Shown here: positions 37,400 to 50,335 of the stretch, one piece after another | Numbering within the stretch: position 1 is the first letter of the stretch | Layout: the number at the start of each line of letters is the position of its first letter | Notes under the pieces: model-generated | What the model saw: the letters and a program-made list of their open reading frames with translations, nothing else | What the model was told of the DNA's origin: nothing | The model's database searches: none | Made by a program: the position numbers and the translations under genes | Origin: Steinernema hermaphroditum | Taxonomy: Eukaryota > Nematoda > Chromadorea > Rhabditida > Steinernematidae | Assembly (NCBI GenBank): GCA_030435675.1 | Contig: CM059625.1 | Span: 16,368,001 to 16,432,000, forward strand | Direction of reading: 5' to 3' | DNA length: 64,000 nt

Positions 37400-39500
37400 T
37401 TGGTTGAATGTGTGTGGCCGTTTTATTTATGAGTCTGCGTGGAAGAGTGGGAAACACGCGTGGGACGTCGTTCGGGGCTGTCCGAAGCCGTGACGGTTCA
37501 TCGCACGACACAAGGACGACGTGTCCTCCTCAACAGCTGACTTCTGCGAAAAACATGCGAACTAGTGCACGCTCGAGGGGACGTCATCTATGTAGTGAGG
37601 CGTCTCCGTCTAGACGACTGCAAAGGCTACTCAAGCGTTCTTCTAATTTAAATCTCATCACTGGTCTATATGTCATTGAAGCCTTACAAATGATGTACTT
37701 GTGATGTTTGGCATAAGTGAAGCTGAACTGAGCGATTCCGTTTTCGTTTTATGTGATCGCACGTCGTGCAAAACTTGGTCTCTGAGGATTCTCGATTTTT
37801 GAACGTTTGGCCCCGATCTGTTGTGATTAAAAGCTCGGGGAGGAAGCCTTGTTGAAAACCGCATAGAAAAAGAGAAACAAAAACAAAAGGAATGGGGAGG
37901 ACATCGGTTTTTTTCCGGGCTTAGAAACTTGTAAACAGATGGGTGTATTATGTTCTACAGACAATGGGCCAGTGCCCAGGTGATGGGGAACAAACACGTC
38001 TTTGGAAATAAGCCTTTTCCTACAATTTCTATGTCTTGCGACACAATCGTATTATGACACCTAGTTGGAAAATAATCAAAATCAAAGCCTTGGTTGCTAC
38101 GAAACGTTGCAAAAGTTCAATCCGAAGATAGAACATTATAATGGTTCCTTTTGTAATTAAGTTCCTATTCGATTTGTTGGCGATTTAGTGGACTGAGAAG
38201 GAACACTGAACAGATAAACTGACTTGAACGTTGTGACGGAATTTTATGACATATTCAATATTGGTGGATTAGAAGCACTTCTAACGATTAACGGCTTGTA
38301 GAAGAACGAGATAAAGCAACGCTATTCACGAGACAATTGCTCTAGAAACGCTGAGGAAAAAGACTGCTGCCTATTTAATTACACGTATATTAGATTGAAA
38401 GCCGTAGTTGTTAAAAGGACATTGGTTCTTTTGCATTATGAGTCACCGCTATGGTTTTCGTATAAGTAGTGAATCTATTTAAGTCGGCTGAAAAAGGACT
38501 GCCAGTGACTGTGAAAGTATACATATTCAACAGGTTCTCGTCAGACGTGTTTAACGGAATCGTAATGAATTTGTACCAGAAAATCACTTGTGTATGTTAC
38601 AAATGTGTTTGAACTTCATGGTCACAAGAAAAAAAACACAGAAATCCGATGGCATTTACGTGCAGACACAGAATTGAGCTATGTTTAAGGTTCGTTGTTC
38701 GAGTAGTCAAAGATCTGTCTGTTCGTAAGCCTCGCGACAATCACAGATGACTACAAGAAGTACATATATTGAACACTTTACCTATAGGGCTTCGTGCTAC
38801 GTTCGTTTTACCTAATGGGTTACAGGCTACGGCTTACGTTTGCCGTAAAGATGGCTAAATACAAACGGTATAACGATATAACTTCTATAACTTCAGAGAT
38901 GATCAGTTTTTCAAGTGGGAAGATATCCGTGCTTACCAGCACAGAGCCTTTACTTACGGGCACAAAAGCTGTAAGTCATCGGCAAATCCGCGCTTTAAGG
39001 AAGCTACCAGCGGAAATACGTAGACGCGCTGAACGAGGATGTATGGTGACGTTGCAGTTATGAGATACATCGTCGTGTTAGCGACACCGCATCCGGTTGC
39101 TTAATTGGTTTTCACTGTTCGCCATAAACAATTAGTAGGTGTCCTAGAGGAACCCACGTTCTTTGTCACGTTGGATGTAGTGCGTGAGAGTACTGTATAG
39201 GAGGTCAAAATAAGCCAGTTTTACCAAGTTAAGTTGTTTCCTACTTTTTTCTTACTTTCTAACCAGGACAACAACCAGGCAGAAAAATGCGCCGGCACCT
39301 GTAACCGAATTATTGGTTTTTGGAGCCAGTTGACAAGCAAGTCTAATGTGAAATTCGAAAGCAAAACACATCTAATCGAAAGCCGAACCTGAAAGGCTTT
39401 TAAGAAGATGACTTATGCAAGATGATTCGTAGACATTTCGAATAGTGTTACGTGTGCATGTGTCACTAAACCCTGAGAACGCTCTAAGAGTGCTAAGGAA
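37400..39500. other. Upstream region of the carbonic anhydrase gene
   Basis: A GC-richer patch at 37430-37620 probably contains the promoter. The rest is AT-rich with no recognised exon. If the alternative first exon at 39.5 kb is real, this is its intron. Confidence 0.4.
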
Positions 39501-39529
39501 ATCAAAACAACGCAAGACTCCTAACTCAC

Positions 39530-39593
39530 CAGGCACAGGCTGAGGGCGAGCCCTGGGAAGGCTTCTTGTCCGGCGCACGACTTCAATCGTCAT
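39530..39593 (-). CDS. Possible alternative first exon of the carbonic anhydrase gene
   Basis: On the minus strand a clear acceptor (TTAATTTCAG, ending at 39601) is followed by GTGAACA and then ATG at 39593. The 21 codons read MTIEVVRRTRSLPRARPQPVP and end at a perfect GTGAGT donor in phase 1. The carbonic anhydrase second exon (37125) is entered in phase 1, so this exon could replace the Lys/Arg-rich exon 1 and give an enzyme with a different basic N terminus. Joining is inferred. It could instead start an unrelated gene. Confidence 0.45.
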
Positions 39594-39796
39594 TGTTCAC
39601 CTGAAATTAATAACTGATGAACCAGTCATTCTTTCTTTCCATGTTACACGCTAAGGTAGACGGCAAACGTGAATAGTAAACGGCATGAAGTTAGCAGTTT
39701 CCCAAAGAATAAATACTATTTGCATGGGAAAAGCGAATTTTCGTGTAAAAATTCGAGTCATAAATATGAATAGCTGCGTTCCTAGTGCAGCGTCCA

Positions 39797-40162
39797 TCAA
39801 GGTTTCATTTCGTCCAGCATCCCGGAACCACGAGAGCTCGACTTCGTAAAGGACGCCAGGTGTGAGTGACGCGGCTGATCAGCTGAGAAGCCCACGCCAG
39901 CTAGTGAACACGGACACAGAATTTGCAGAAATACAAACCAAGAACCTTCGAAAATTACATTTCCTTCCGCGTGTCTTTGAAAATTTGGTTTTTGGCTTTC
40001 CACACGCGGGACCGCCTGCAAACGCTCTGTTGTCCTTGGAGACCGCCCCGAAGTGCACACGCGGAAAAGGACTTTAATTCGCGCCCCATTCAAAATTAGT
40101 CCGCTTTGTAAAGCGGATAAGGTGCGAGTGAAGAGGATATAACGAGTTAAAAGGACGTGCAT
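39797..40162 (-). other. Unidentified 121-codon open frame
   Basis: A minus-strand frame runs from an ATG at 40162 to a TGA. The sequence is mixed hydrophobic and basic, with no domain I recognise and no clear splice context. The plus strand holds a 71-codon frame in the same bases. It sits just upstream of the possible alternative carbonic anhydrase exon and may be regulatory sequence. Confidence 0.2.
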
Positions 40163-40169
40163 CCTTCAG

Positions 40170-42740
40170 GAGATAAACATTTCTGACAGGAAAACAAATT
40201 TACTTCTGAACTCAAACAGTTCGTTTTAATTTAAAAGGTATAAATTGCGCGTGGGCGTTATGGTAAATAGCGTCGCTGAGTAAGCAATATAAGAGTATCG
40301 AACAACATTTCTTCCGCTTAGAAACTCATTATATAGAGTGAATTGTGATGGAAAGCTTATCAAACAGTTCAGTTCTTGAAGCCCAGTGATAAAGGCGAAT
40401 CATGTTGAACATAGAATGCAAGTACTGAAGGAGATGCACAAACGAAGAGGAATGACACCAGTCCGAGGATGAGCAAATGAAGAAAAATATGAGTGATGCC
40501 TGTTCGCAATTGCCGTCGAGGAAGCTTATCCGCACTTAAGTAGCTCAGCGGTTTCAAATTATCGTAAATGTGCAGTAGAATGCACGCAGTGTGGTCTCAT
40601 CTTGGAATACGCGAAAGCCAAAAAACGCCATCGGAGATCAACATTTTGGTGCTCTTTGTTCATCGAATCAGCATAGTGACAAAAGATGTACCTGACTTCG
40701 TTATCAAAGCGTTACGGTATGCGGAAAATGATAGAAGTGCATGCTTAGTGACCTATCTTGAGCCATGCAAAGAGTGCATTTTCTAAGAAGGTGACTGAGC
40801 AGATCACCTGTGCGTGACATGGCACTTCTAAAAACCAGTAAATTAACCTCAGCGAACGATCATTGCGTGAGAGTGCGTCACTAATGAGGCAGCCGTGCAG
40901 CCTGATGATTTCCTTATAGATCAACAACATTTTGAAAAAGCAGTTAGCTGCAGAACATCAAAGCATGTAGCAAGTCGTATTCACCTGCTTCCACATAACG
41001 TGCGATCGGGAATTTCTTCCGATCTCATCCAACTTATTCATGATGGCATCAAAAAATAACAACGCCCACCCTCTTCTGTAGACACGTCTAACGAAAAATT
41101 CGAAAACAACATATTAACCTTATTCACGTTAACCTTAGGGAACGGGGCTAGTGAACTGAAGTCAAATATAAAAAATAGTTCAAGTGGCTGACTGGCTTCT
41201 CGCGCATACCATACCATACAAGCCGACAAACAATGCCCATCGAAATTTCAAGCAGACAGGTTAACCGCAGTGAAAATCAACAAGCGGCCGTGTGACGCAC
41301 CATCTTCAGGTAAGAATGGCGCTTCACAAAGGACACCCTCCGTCAACACCGTTGTTGCCAAGGATTTCCCGTCATCTGAAAATCCATAAATATACGGGCA
41401 TTTGTCCCTTCTCCTTTGGGAAGTCGCACTTGATGAATATGAGGCGGTGCTCTGTGTTGTCTGATAGTTTTCTGCGTTAATTCCTATCATTACCTACTTG
41501 TACTTATCGCATAAAGCGAACCAAGTGGAATCACAATGAACGACGAAGGTACTATGCTTTTTAGGCGAAGAGATACGCAAAGCAAAGACATCTCGATAAC
41601 CTTACGATTCCCTAAGTCGGAAGTATGAAGCGGCCAAGCCAACATTCTTTGAATACTCCCATCTCGCAGTTTGTGACGAAGCGCATTTATGCAGAAATAA
41701 CCGCATTGAATATTGTAAAAGCACCTGGATGCAGACAGATTGCAGGGTATGTCGCGAATAGCAATCCACTGGAACATCGCATGCATATCATGACATCATT
41801 TTATGTGTTAACAGCGACCTTATAGATTTTAGTTCTAGAGTATTTGTGGTAGAACGACTAATTTTTCTCATTGTCGGGATCGTGCTCAAGCAAGATAAAA
41901 ACGTAAAAAAAGATCTTGTGTTCGTGTGATGAGATCATGTGACAAAACGTAAAAAACGAGAACAAGATCCAAAATCTGTAAAGAATGTTGAACTAGCAAG
42001 AAACACACTAGTATTCTTATTCCTTTTCGGTCACGTTCTAATATCATCTGTCGTTTCAGTATATCAGTAGAGAACAAGAAAGCAACCTTACTCCATAAGA
42101 GACCCAGTACGAAGTAAGGACCCGACAGAATTCGTGGGCTACATTACGTGCGTTTCATCCAAAAAGGACATTCGTTAGTAAAGGAGCTCTATCGTATATT
42201 GTTTGATTTTCAGTCCTCACATAGGCCGTCCCACGCGCTGCTCATTAACAATGGTCAACGAGCAGCAGTGCTATAATATAGCACGTTTCTCTCTCTCTCT
42301 CGATACAGTAGTTAAATACTCAAATCGGCGATTGGGCGCGTACTCATTTTATATGAAATAGCATAAACTTAAAGCACATACATGTATACAATGAATTGGC
42401 AAACGCAGAACATGCACAGGCGGAAGCGATGAAGGCCCGAAATGGAGAACAAATCAGCAAACCATCGCTTAAGCTGTCATTGAGCAACTGTCATTGATAC
42501 ACCAGAAGAGGAAGACAGAATTCAGCTGGCTTCTTCTACTTTGATGTCATGTTTCGTAGATAACTTTTTACTTAGGACTGGTCTTGGAATGGGTACTTGA
42601 CCTGCGATGCACTTGTCTGAGCACGCTAAGAACATGTCTTTAATCTTGATCTCCATATACCTGCACTTTCTCTGGGTATTTTATGAATCTTAAATGGTTT
42701 TTAAACATGAAGTAAGCAAAGGAATGAACATGAGAGATTA
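40170..42740. other. Gap without recognised genes
   Basis: Short open frames on both strands only (41248-41490 minus and 41490-41786 minus are the longest). A 14-base CT run lies at 42288-42301. No exon, RNA gene or transposon is recognised. Confidence 0.4.
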
Positions 42741-42747
42741 AAGTCGA

Positions 42748-45281
42748 TTAAAAGCATTTTCGGTCTTCCTTTTCAAATATCGTTTCCATGTTGAGAGTAC
42801 CGATTTGGAACCATTTGCCGACTTGGCTTCCACCGTTGATGTACTTGTCCGGAATGGTGAACGTTACCTTTCTTTTGCAAGGCTGAAACGAACCATAACA
42901 TCAATCAAATTTTCAGATAAGCTTTTGAGGCGCTTTGAAGAATAGCGTAACCTTAAACTTCGGAGCGCCTTCTTCCGAAGCGCCGCTTTTGAAAACAGTC
43001 AGAATATGATCAGATAAAGATGAGTAGCGCACCGAACTGGAATTCGCACTTACCCACTTGTTGTTGCAGTTATGGTAAACCTTAAACTTCGGATCGATAT
43101 TCGTAGTTTCCGTCTCGCTACCGCTTAGTTGGAAAGAACCATCACCGCCAGTGGTGCCAGAATCCAAAAGATCGTCGGGATCAGGCCCTGAAGCATATCA
43201 CTTACATAACTAATTACGTATGTACTGCCTTTTTTATATTTCATTTGCAACTAAAGCGAACTGCACTGAAATGACCAAGTGGGTGCTCCGAGAAGAGGCA
43301 TTTTTCTGAGCTGATGTGGAAAATTGAGTAATACCACGCACCACTTTCAGATGCGCTATACGATGTTTGTGAACCGCTGGCTGCGGCTGTAATTGTGCTT
43401 TGCGTGATAAGAATATTTTGTTGTGTTTTCTAAGGATTTTGCTATCGGCTTTTTTTCCTCTGTGTTTGAAACCCTAGCCTATATTGATGTATAATGCGGC
43501 TGCGCCCATTTCGATGCCATTGACACGCTAGGGGTTGAATGACTCTGTAACTTGCAAAGTTGACGCTCATATTGCTACTGGTTAAAGGTACCCCCCCCCC
43601 CAAATAGATGAGAACACATAAGGGCTAAGGACAATGTCGGCCATGAGATTTCCTGCTCACGCTGGTTGATGGCAGACGGACAACAAAGTGAATGTACTTT
43701 GGAATTGTGTGCTTCTAAGATTCCAAAGACCCCTTGCTTATCCTTATTTTTTCTTCCCGTCTAAGAGCGACAACATCCCTATGCTTCGTGGAACGTAAAA
43801 GTGCACGATCAAGGGCAAGTAATGAAGTGTAAAAAAGCCGTTATGATTTGTGTCTATTTAACTAAGTAGGTTTGTTGAGACTCAAGTGAGGCATGCTCGT
43901 TTGTGTGTCCAAGTTCTGGAAATGTTGAATCAACTGGCCAAAGCACTTGATACATGCGCAATCGCGAACGGCCATCCCTCTCTTGAAGTCCACCCGCGTA
44001 GACCTCTTGTGAGTGAATCCGTTAAGTGCGAGAGACATCATCAAGGATCTAGCGCGGAAGAGACGAACACGGAGAAATGCGACACTTTCATAATTTGATA
44101 TTTTCACACTTACATAGTGTTCACCACATTCATGAAACAAAATTTAACCCACCTTGTCTGGTGCTTTTACCTAACGTTGTATGTTGTGCGACTTGTTTGT
44201 AAATTCTAATTGTCCGAAAGCCGACTGACTAAGAATAGGCGTAAGTATGTTCTTTGAATCTTTCTTGCTCTTTCACCTCCGCTTAATTTCGTTGCATAAA
44301 GATTTCGATTTTTGGTCAGTTTTCAAAGCTTTTTGGTTGATGCATTATGCACAGGTTTTTTTCAAGTTGGATCTATCTATACCCTTGACTTTTGCCAAAT
44401 TTATGAGGAATTCTTTTAGGTCTTACGTATCCCATTTTTGCAGTCCCCGATTTTTAAGCAGTTCCCTCGTTTAGGACGCAAAACCACCCGGGCTATTTCC
44501 AAATTCATAGTACTAAATCATAAATGTATCTACACTTCTCAGGAACTTTTTAAGGATTTTCAACTAAAGTAGTTGCTTCCTTCTTCATATGTAATAACCT
44601 GTCTCACAGCTTCATATATGTCTGATACCACCATCACGACAATGCTGTTGTGTATTCTATATGACGAATTTGCCTTGGTAAACACTTTGTTACCCGTGAA
44701 CAAAAACGTAAGCCCGTGGTGACGTTGTAAACAAACTTGGCACAATGCAAACGACTGCTCAAAGAACACAACCTTTGGGAATCTTTGAAAGTCTTTGAAT
44801 CACTTAAAAGATGTTTTATGTCAAGGGGTATTTGCTATTCAAAAGGGATGTGACTAAGTTGAAACTGTCCAAGATAGTCGCTTGATTGCGTCCCGCTAAT
44901 CTAGATATTACTGACGCTCTGGAAATATGATGCCGACGAAGATATTTTGTTTATTGCTTTCGGCGCAAATCTTAAGCAGTTTTTAATCTTCGTATGTTAT
45001 TGTAACTTGAAACCGTCTGAGTTTTTGACAAAAAATCGCCTCATTGCCTGGGCGTCGAGGTAGGTTCGAAAAATGAAAGATTATCTTATTATTTTTCATT
45101 TCATTGCTATTATTTTTGCATTTTTTTTTGATTTCTTACCTGTATCTTCGTCCCACAGCTTAACTTCGGCTCCAACCAACGGAGATTCTCCACACATCAA
45201 CTTTCCTTTGATGCCGACGGTTTGCTTCCGGAAGGCATAGGTCGCAACGACCGCAGACAAGAGCAGGACGATCAGACGCAT
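42748..45281 (-). CDS. Secreted transthyretin-like family (TTR) protein, three exons
   Basis: Small secreted beta-sandwich protein of a family greatly expanded in nematodes. Most members have unknown function, and C. elegans TTR-52 bridges dying cells to phagocytes. Exons in order are 45281-45140, 43187-43054 and 42882-42748, giving 136 residues. Residues 1-16 are a signal peptide (MRLIVLLLSAVVATYA). Then come GIKGKLMCGESPLVGAEVKL with acidic WDED, a Gly-rich turn, DPKFKVYHNCNNKW, KRKVTFTIPDKYINGG and the end DRKCF. Four cysteines sit at the family's usual places and can form two disulfides. Introns are 1.95 kb and 171 nt. The start follows a TTGTTAG acceptor five bases upstream, which fits trans-splicing. 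Confidence 0.95.
43591..43601 (+). repeat. Homopolymer run of 11 C
   Basis: Eleven consecutive C inside the first intron of the transthyretin-like gene. Length is prone to sequencing error. Confidence 0.8.
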
Positions 45282-46850
45282 GTCACCTAACAACTGGTAG
45301 AGTTTGCTGTGACTGAATGGAGGGATGTATTTGTGTACCTCCATATCCCTGCGTGCGGCGCAATCCGGTTGCCAATTTGTGTACCCGTGCGCGCCGTTAT
45401 TATTTGCGCTGAGTCATAGGTCAGGCCGGCTAGGCATTCTTCCTTTCGTGCCAATTAACGAGACCCCTTCTGCCATGTCACGATGTTTGAATTGCCACTC
45501 GATCAGCAAATTGCAACACTGTGGGTGACTCACTGAACGAACAGACGATATCCTGTCGAATATTGGAAACAATTGGAAGATCTCAACGAATCCCTAGGTG
45601 TTATAATGTGCGAGTCTAGTTTAAAACCCAAGCACAACGACTGAAACAAAACGATCAATTTGGCGAACCCTCAGTAATTTAATCGACAAGCGATCACAAA
45701 TACGATAGCATTTAACATCAGTTTCAAAGAAATGGTAAGATAGAGGAAGGGCAACGTATTGAGACAGAGCTGAAATTCGAATTGAACCACTTTTGGGCAT
45801 CCTAAACCACCCCCGGTTTCATCTTTTCTTAACACAGCGCCATAGTTTGTGGCACTAAAAGGAAAGGCGAACTCACTTTCTGATGATAATAATGACGCTA
45901 GATAATTGTAGTGCATAGAACTGCGCTATTATAAATGCGCGTTTTTATTGAAGTTCAGAGGCACATTCAGATTGTTCACTTGGTTTTAAATTTGCTCTAA
46001 CAATATCCAGCACTCCGAACCCTCTCCAAAAATTTCGCGACAACTTCAGTAGCTCCTTTTTAACCGTGTACTTTAACGCTTTACCGGGTACTCAAAAGCG
46101 TGTAATCGAATTTCCAAAACTTCCGGATAACACAGAACTGCGGCTAATGTATCACGTATGTTTTGGGGTTCCAACCGGCGCATAACAATGTTCGACGTAG
46201 GAGTGCTGCCATATATCGCTGACGTACACCATCACGGGAGATTAAGGCACTGATTTTGCGAACAATCTCTGTTTGTAGTCTTGACTAAGAAGATTGGACA
46301 CGTTCTTCCAACACGTCAAAATTTCACTGAAAGAGTTTGAGATGGTTTAGTGCATAGCTTTTGCTGAAATGCCTTATGCCTTTGAAATGAGCTCATATCC
46401 CAAGAATCGCAGCTAACTGTACCTAACCACAGCGTAGAATTTCGACTCACATTCTTTGATTAACCAGATTTTCAAGAGCCTAATTGTCACTAGCTCTTGA
46501 AATCCATATTTGCACTAATCCAAATAGAGCAATTTCAAAATGTTTGAAAATATAACAATGGGGCACAGAGCTCAAGAAAAGTCGAATAATTGACGTCTGT
46601 CTTGTTGTTTTTTAAAGGTGTTTTGACGTTGATTCACGCATCCACTCTCAGGAAATGAGCAATTAGGCCAATTACGGAATCGTCCTCTTCGTCCTCACAA
46701 AAAAAAAGAAAAACGAAAAGAAGCATCTTTTGTCCCCGTCTTTCCGCGACCACTTTGCCATGTGCCTCACATCCTCTCACCCGCGTCTCGGCTGTGTTGT
46801 CACGCTAAGTCGCGATTAGTCGCGCTTCAGTCTCGCGCTATGGTAGACGA

Positions 46851-46871
46851 TGGTGTCCTTTTTTGACACCA
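46851..46871. repeat. Short inverted repeat with T-rich loop
   Basis: TGGTGTC and its exact inverse GACACCA are separated by CTTTTTT. It lies at the edge of a GC-rich patch. No gene ends here that I can see, so a terminator role is not supported. Confidence 0.6.
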
Positions 46872-48554
46872 ACGTAAAAAATCAAAGCTCGTTTTGCAGC
46901 TTGCTCAGTTCGAGTTCGCAATATGTACGTCCCATCATTAATTCAATTTGTCTGAACATATTGTATTACCTAAAAGTTTGGCCCCGACGGGCAGGTCTTT
47001 AAACATGCGTCTCCACTGGCAAATCGAATGATCTAATGGGGGTGTGTTGTGTGTTGTTATGTTTTCTGATATGAGCAACATATGCGTGTTTTCCATCTAG
47101 CCCATGTCCGAGTTTTCTTATGCTTCGTTGGGCTAAAATTTTGTTCAATAGGCTAGGCTTTCTCTTGTCCTTCGATTAACCGAGGAAGGCGAACGATGTT
47201 TGGTGGACTGCTACAGTTGGACTACCAAAAATTATTAGGAAATTAACCACTTTAAAGTTGTGCACGGTGTCCTAGCAATGTGATTATCCCAACAACGCTC
47301 GTCGTAGCTCATGAAATCCCAAGTTTTGTGCCAAGAAGAGCTTTTGATCTCAGTGAAGTTAGTTTAGAGTATACCTCCGATACACCTTTGATATATGCGA
47401 TCTGTGACTAGTCGTCAAAGACAAAGAATTGTGGATACAAAGCCATGATGATGTATATGATGATTATGCCCCGCGAGCGGATTACTAAGGAGTGATTTTT
47501 GCTAAGTGCCTCAGAGATTAGATATCCCAAATTGTTGAAATCTAAGCCCTTAGTTATTCACACAACCGATCGTGTTGAACCTTCCATGAGTACTGTCAGT
47601 ATTATGGTTACGCCGTGTTTTGGCGAACTGCATCTAAATTTGGCCTCGCTTACCACTTATAGTTGTACATCTTTCGCTTTTCTACTATGCACTTTCCATT
47701 TTTATAGTATGCCCGCCATTTTCATACATAAAATCGAAGTTTATCCCAACGAGTGTAGCCGCCTTTTCTTGTTGTCTTTCGGTCCATGTTTAGGATAGCC
47801 GTTGAGAAGATAAGATGAATGAGTGAATTGCTAATTCATTCCATGACCGGAGTGTCATATAGCTTGTTCGCTGAGCCTAACCGAACAGATTTAATTGCGT
47901 GTCACAAAGCGGATGCTAAAGTCACATGACTAATTAATTTTTTACTTTCACAATACCATGCGACGACCTTTATTCTTATGAAATGCGGGTAATTATTTAC
48001 GCCCGGCGATCGTCTTGCGTGTTGCTATTCTTGCCGTCGTTGTTTCTTTCAGACTGTTTACTACGCCCCCACCGACTGGCGGTTTCGTTTCATTTCGTTC
48101 CATTGCCCAAATGAATTTATGGGTGCCATCAAACAGTGGAAGATAAAAGACCTTTTGTTTTTTTTATAAAATGCCCTTCCAAAACCAATGGCTAGACATT
48201 TGTGACGGTGAGTGTTCCATGATGATCAAATTATCAAATTTTGGAAGCGAAAGCGATGGAGGCGTATCGAGCAAACCAACCGGATATGAGACCAAGCGCG
48301 TTCTTCTGCGATCGTTGGCCGATTTGGGTTAAAGCGACCTTGAGTGGACGTCATCGTCAATATCTGTGCATTATGCTCTGGTTCCGAGACTAAGTGGATG
48401 GCTAATGAACATAAGAGAAGTTACTGAGTGGAGTGAAATCCTGAAAGGAAAGTTTTGTTGATGGAACCTAGAACCTGACCTTCATTCGAAAAACTCATCG
48501 AATTCGACGATTCTATGGACTAGAAAAGCTTCTCCATACTAAATTCAAATAAAG

Positions 48555-48612
48555 AGCTTACCAGCTACTCTGCAGACTAGAAAAGCTTACCAGCTACTCT
48601 GCAGACTAGAAA
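48555..48612 (+). repeat. Tandem duplication of a 29-bp unit
   Basis: Two identical 29-bp copies (48555-48583 and 48584-48612) beginning AGCTTACCAGCTACTC and ending GACTAGAAA. A partial third copy of the junction (GACTAGAAAAGCTT) lies at 48518-48531. Confidence 0.85.
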
Positions 48613-49802
48613 GTTTGACGTCATTTGGGCCTGGTCGAAAAATCTAAGCTGTTGACTAAGACGGGGATCTCAATGAGGTCACTCGGATCATCTGTATGAG
48701 CTTTCCGTTTAGTCATATCATAACACGAATTACACTTTATTCGAAGGGCATCTGCGAGAATTAAGAGCAGAACTTTGTAGATATGCGAGAATTTAGCAGC
48801 TAATATCCAAAACACAGATATCTGTAATATTCTTGTGTGGGCTGTTATTTGACTGATGTTGACAACTCTGTTACAGCGTCCCAATTAAAAAGCAACTTGA
48901 AATTCTCACAAACTCTATTAGCGGGACTGTCCTCTGTGCGTCAAGATGTTCGATATTTTACTTTAGTTTCAATGCCCACTTGCTTAGGAAATGTCCTTCG
49001 CTTGAGGCCTGCATACCAACTATCAAATTAGCATAGGGTAGATTGCCCATGCATGTTTCGGACGGTACACAACGAAATAGTGGAATGTGAGAGTACTTGA
49101 ATGCGGTACTCGGTGTTTGCATCTGGAATTTTATGTGCGTCGAATTCTCAGCTTCCAAATCGAAAACTTCCGTCTTTGAGGGCGTTAAAAAACAGACTTT
49201 CCGCCGAAGCAGGCAACGAAATTCTTCGGCGCACGTTTATTTAATTATGTAAATTTTGGCGCTGACTATGTCTGAGTGATTTGTTACTGCCACGAGGACA
49301 ACGTCGGAGGGCAGCGGTGGCCGTTCTCTTAAGTGTGCTTGTGTGTGTGGGTATACGGTATGTTGACGGATCCTTGTATTCGCAAATTGCAGAAAGGGGG
49401 CGCCTGCGGAAGTGTGTCCACTCTCTGTGAGAAACAATAATTAGTTGAAAAGGTTATTTGTTTTATTTTTGACTTGGTTCTGCAGCTTTTCAGTTCATAA
49501 TACTCTGTACTTCTTTACCGGTTGTGACTCAAATTTGTTGTCTGAATTGCCAATAATAGCAGGCATACATTCTAATATTTGTTTTATACCCATGAAATGC
49601 TGTCCGATGGCCATTACTATCCCTGATTCACTTTTCGGAAATGGGATGAGATCCTGCTCCGAAAAAAGGCGCGTTCAACATTACTTTTAAACAAAGGAAA
49701 TTGTAGGATACCAGGAAAAAATCATACGAAAGATTTGGCTTTTTTTTGCCAATTTTTGTGGAAGCATTCTTTGGCCGACCTTGGCCTGTGTACGATCCGT
49801 GT

Positions 49803-49832
49803 GGGTTCCAGGTCCCTAGGTACCAGGAACCC
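49803..49832. repeat. Thirty-base near-perfect palindrome
   Basis: The outer arms are GGGTTCC and GGAACCC, with a core around CCTAGG. Thirteen of the fifteen base pairs match. Nearby, at about 49972, CCCTAGGT recurs. It may be the centre of a small palindromic repeat element. No protein coding is evident. Confidence 0.7.
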
Positions 49833-50325
49833 GTCTCCTTAATCTCCTTTCTACAACAACTTTTGATGCCCCATCTCCCCTTCCTAAACGAAAACGTATC
49901 ATAAGTATGCCCAAAGGAGCTATCGGTGCACTTTCGATTTCCCATGACCACATCTCGAATAAATGTGCTCGGCCCTAGGTCCACAACGGGTACTATGACG
50001 CGAAAGGATGAAGGAAGTGAACAAATTGGCGGTTTTTCCGCATCGCCTGTTGCTTCGTCCGGTTCGTCTTTTGTTCTTTAGCGCACGTCTGTCCCGGCTT
50101 CAGTCTCAAGCAAAGCAGCAAAATATGTTATGCTGCCAATCTCTTCCGACCGCTTTTGTGCGAGGCGTTCTCGCGGCCTCGGTTTTGTGTCGAAGCCCAT
50201 CATGTCTCTATTTTTTTTGGCTTTTTAGGACAAGGGGCCGTCCAAAAGCGGCTACTAAAGTTATTCATTAGGCGTTTTAAAGAGTTCACACGCTGACCCT
50301 CTGGATATATTCATCAACGTAGGCC

Positions 50326-50335
50326 TTTGTTTCAG
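50326..50335 (+). other. Probable spliced-leader acceptor abutting the start codon
   Basis: TTTGTTTCAG ends directly at the ATG at 50336, leaving no untranslated leader. This is a common arrangement at nematode SL1 trans-splice sites. Confidence 0.6.

Larger units (their letters stand above)
45290..50320. other. Intergenic region with repeats but no recognised gene
   Basis: About 5 kb between the divergently placed transthyretin-like and channel genes. It contains a short hairpin at 46.85 kb, a 29-bp tandem repeat at 48.56 kb and a 30-bp near-perfect palindrome at 49.80 kb, each listed separately. Open frames (47499-47798 plus, 49628-49984 minus) have no recognisable domain. Confidence 0.45.

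Noticed and set aside
42913..43053. Continuation of the transthyretin-like exon 2 frame into following sequence
   Set aside because: It is intron: a GTAAGT donor after Trp and a TTTCAG acceptor before PCKRK restore the family's conserved spacing.
46851..46871. Hairpin considered as a transcription terminator
   Set aside because: No gene ends nearby and nuclear protein genes of animals do not use such terminators.
49628..49984. A 118-codon minus frame around the 30-bp palindrome
   Set aside because: It starts without ATG, includes the palindrome and low-complexity sequence, and matches no family.
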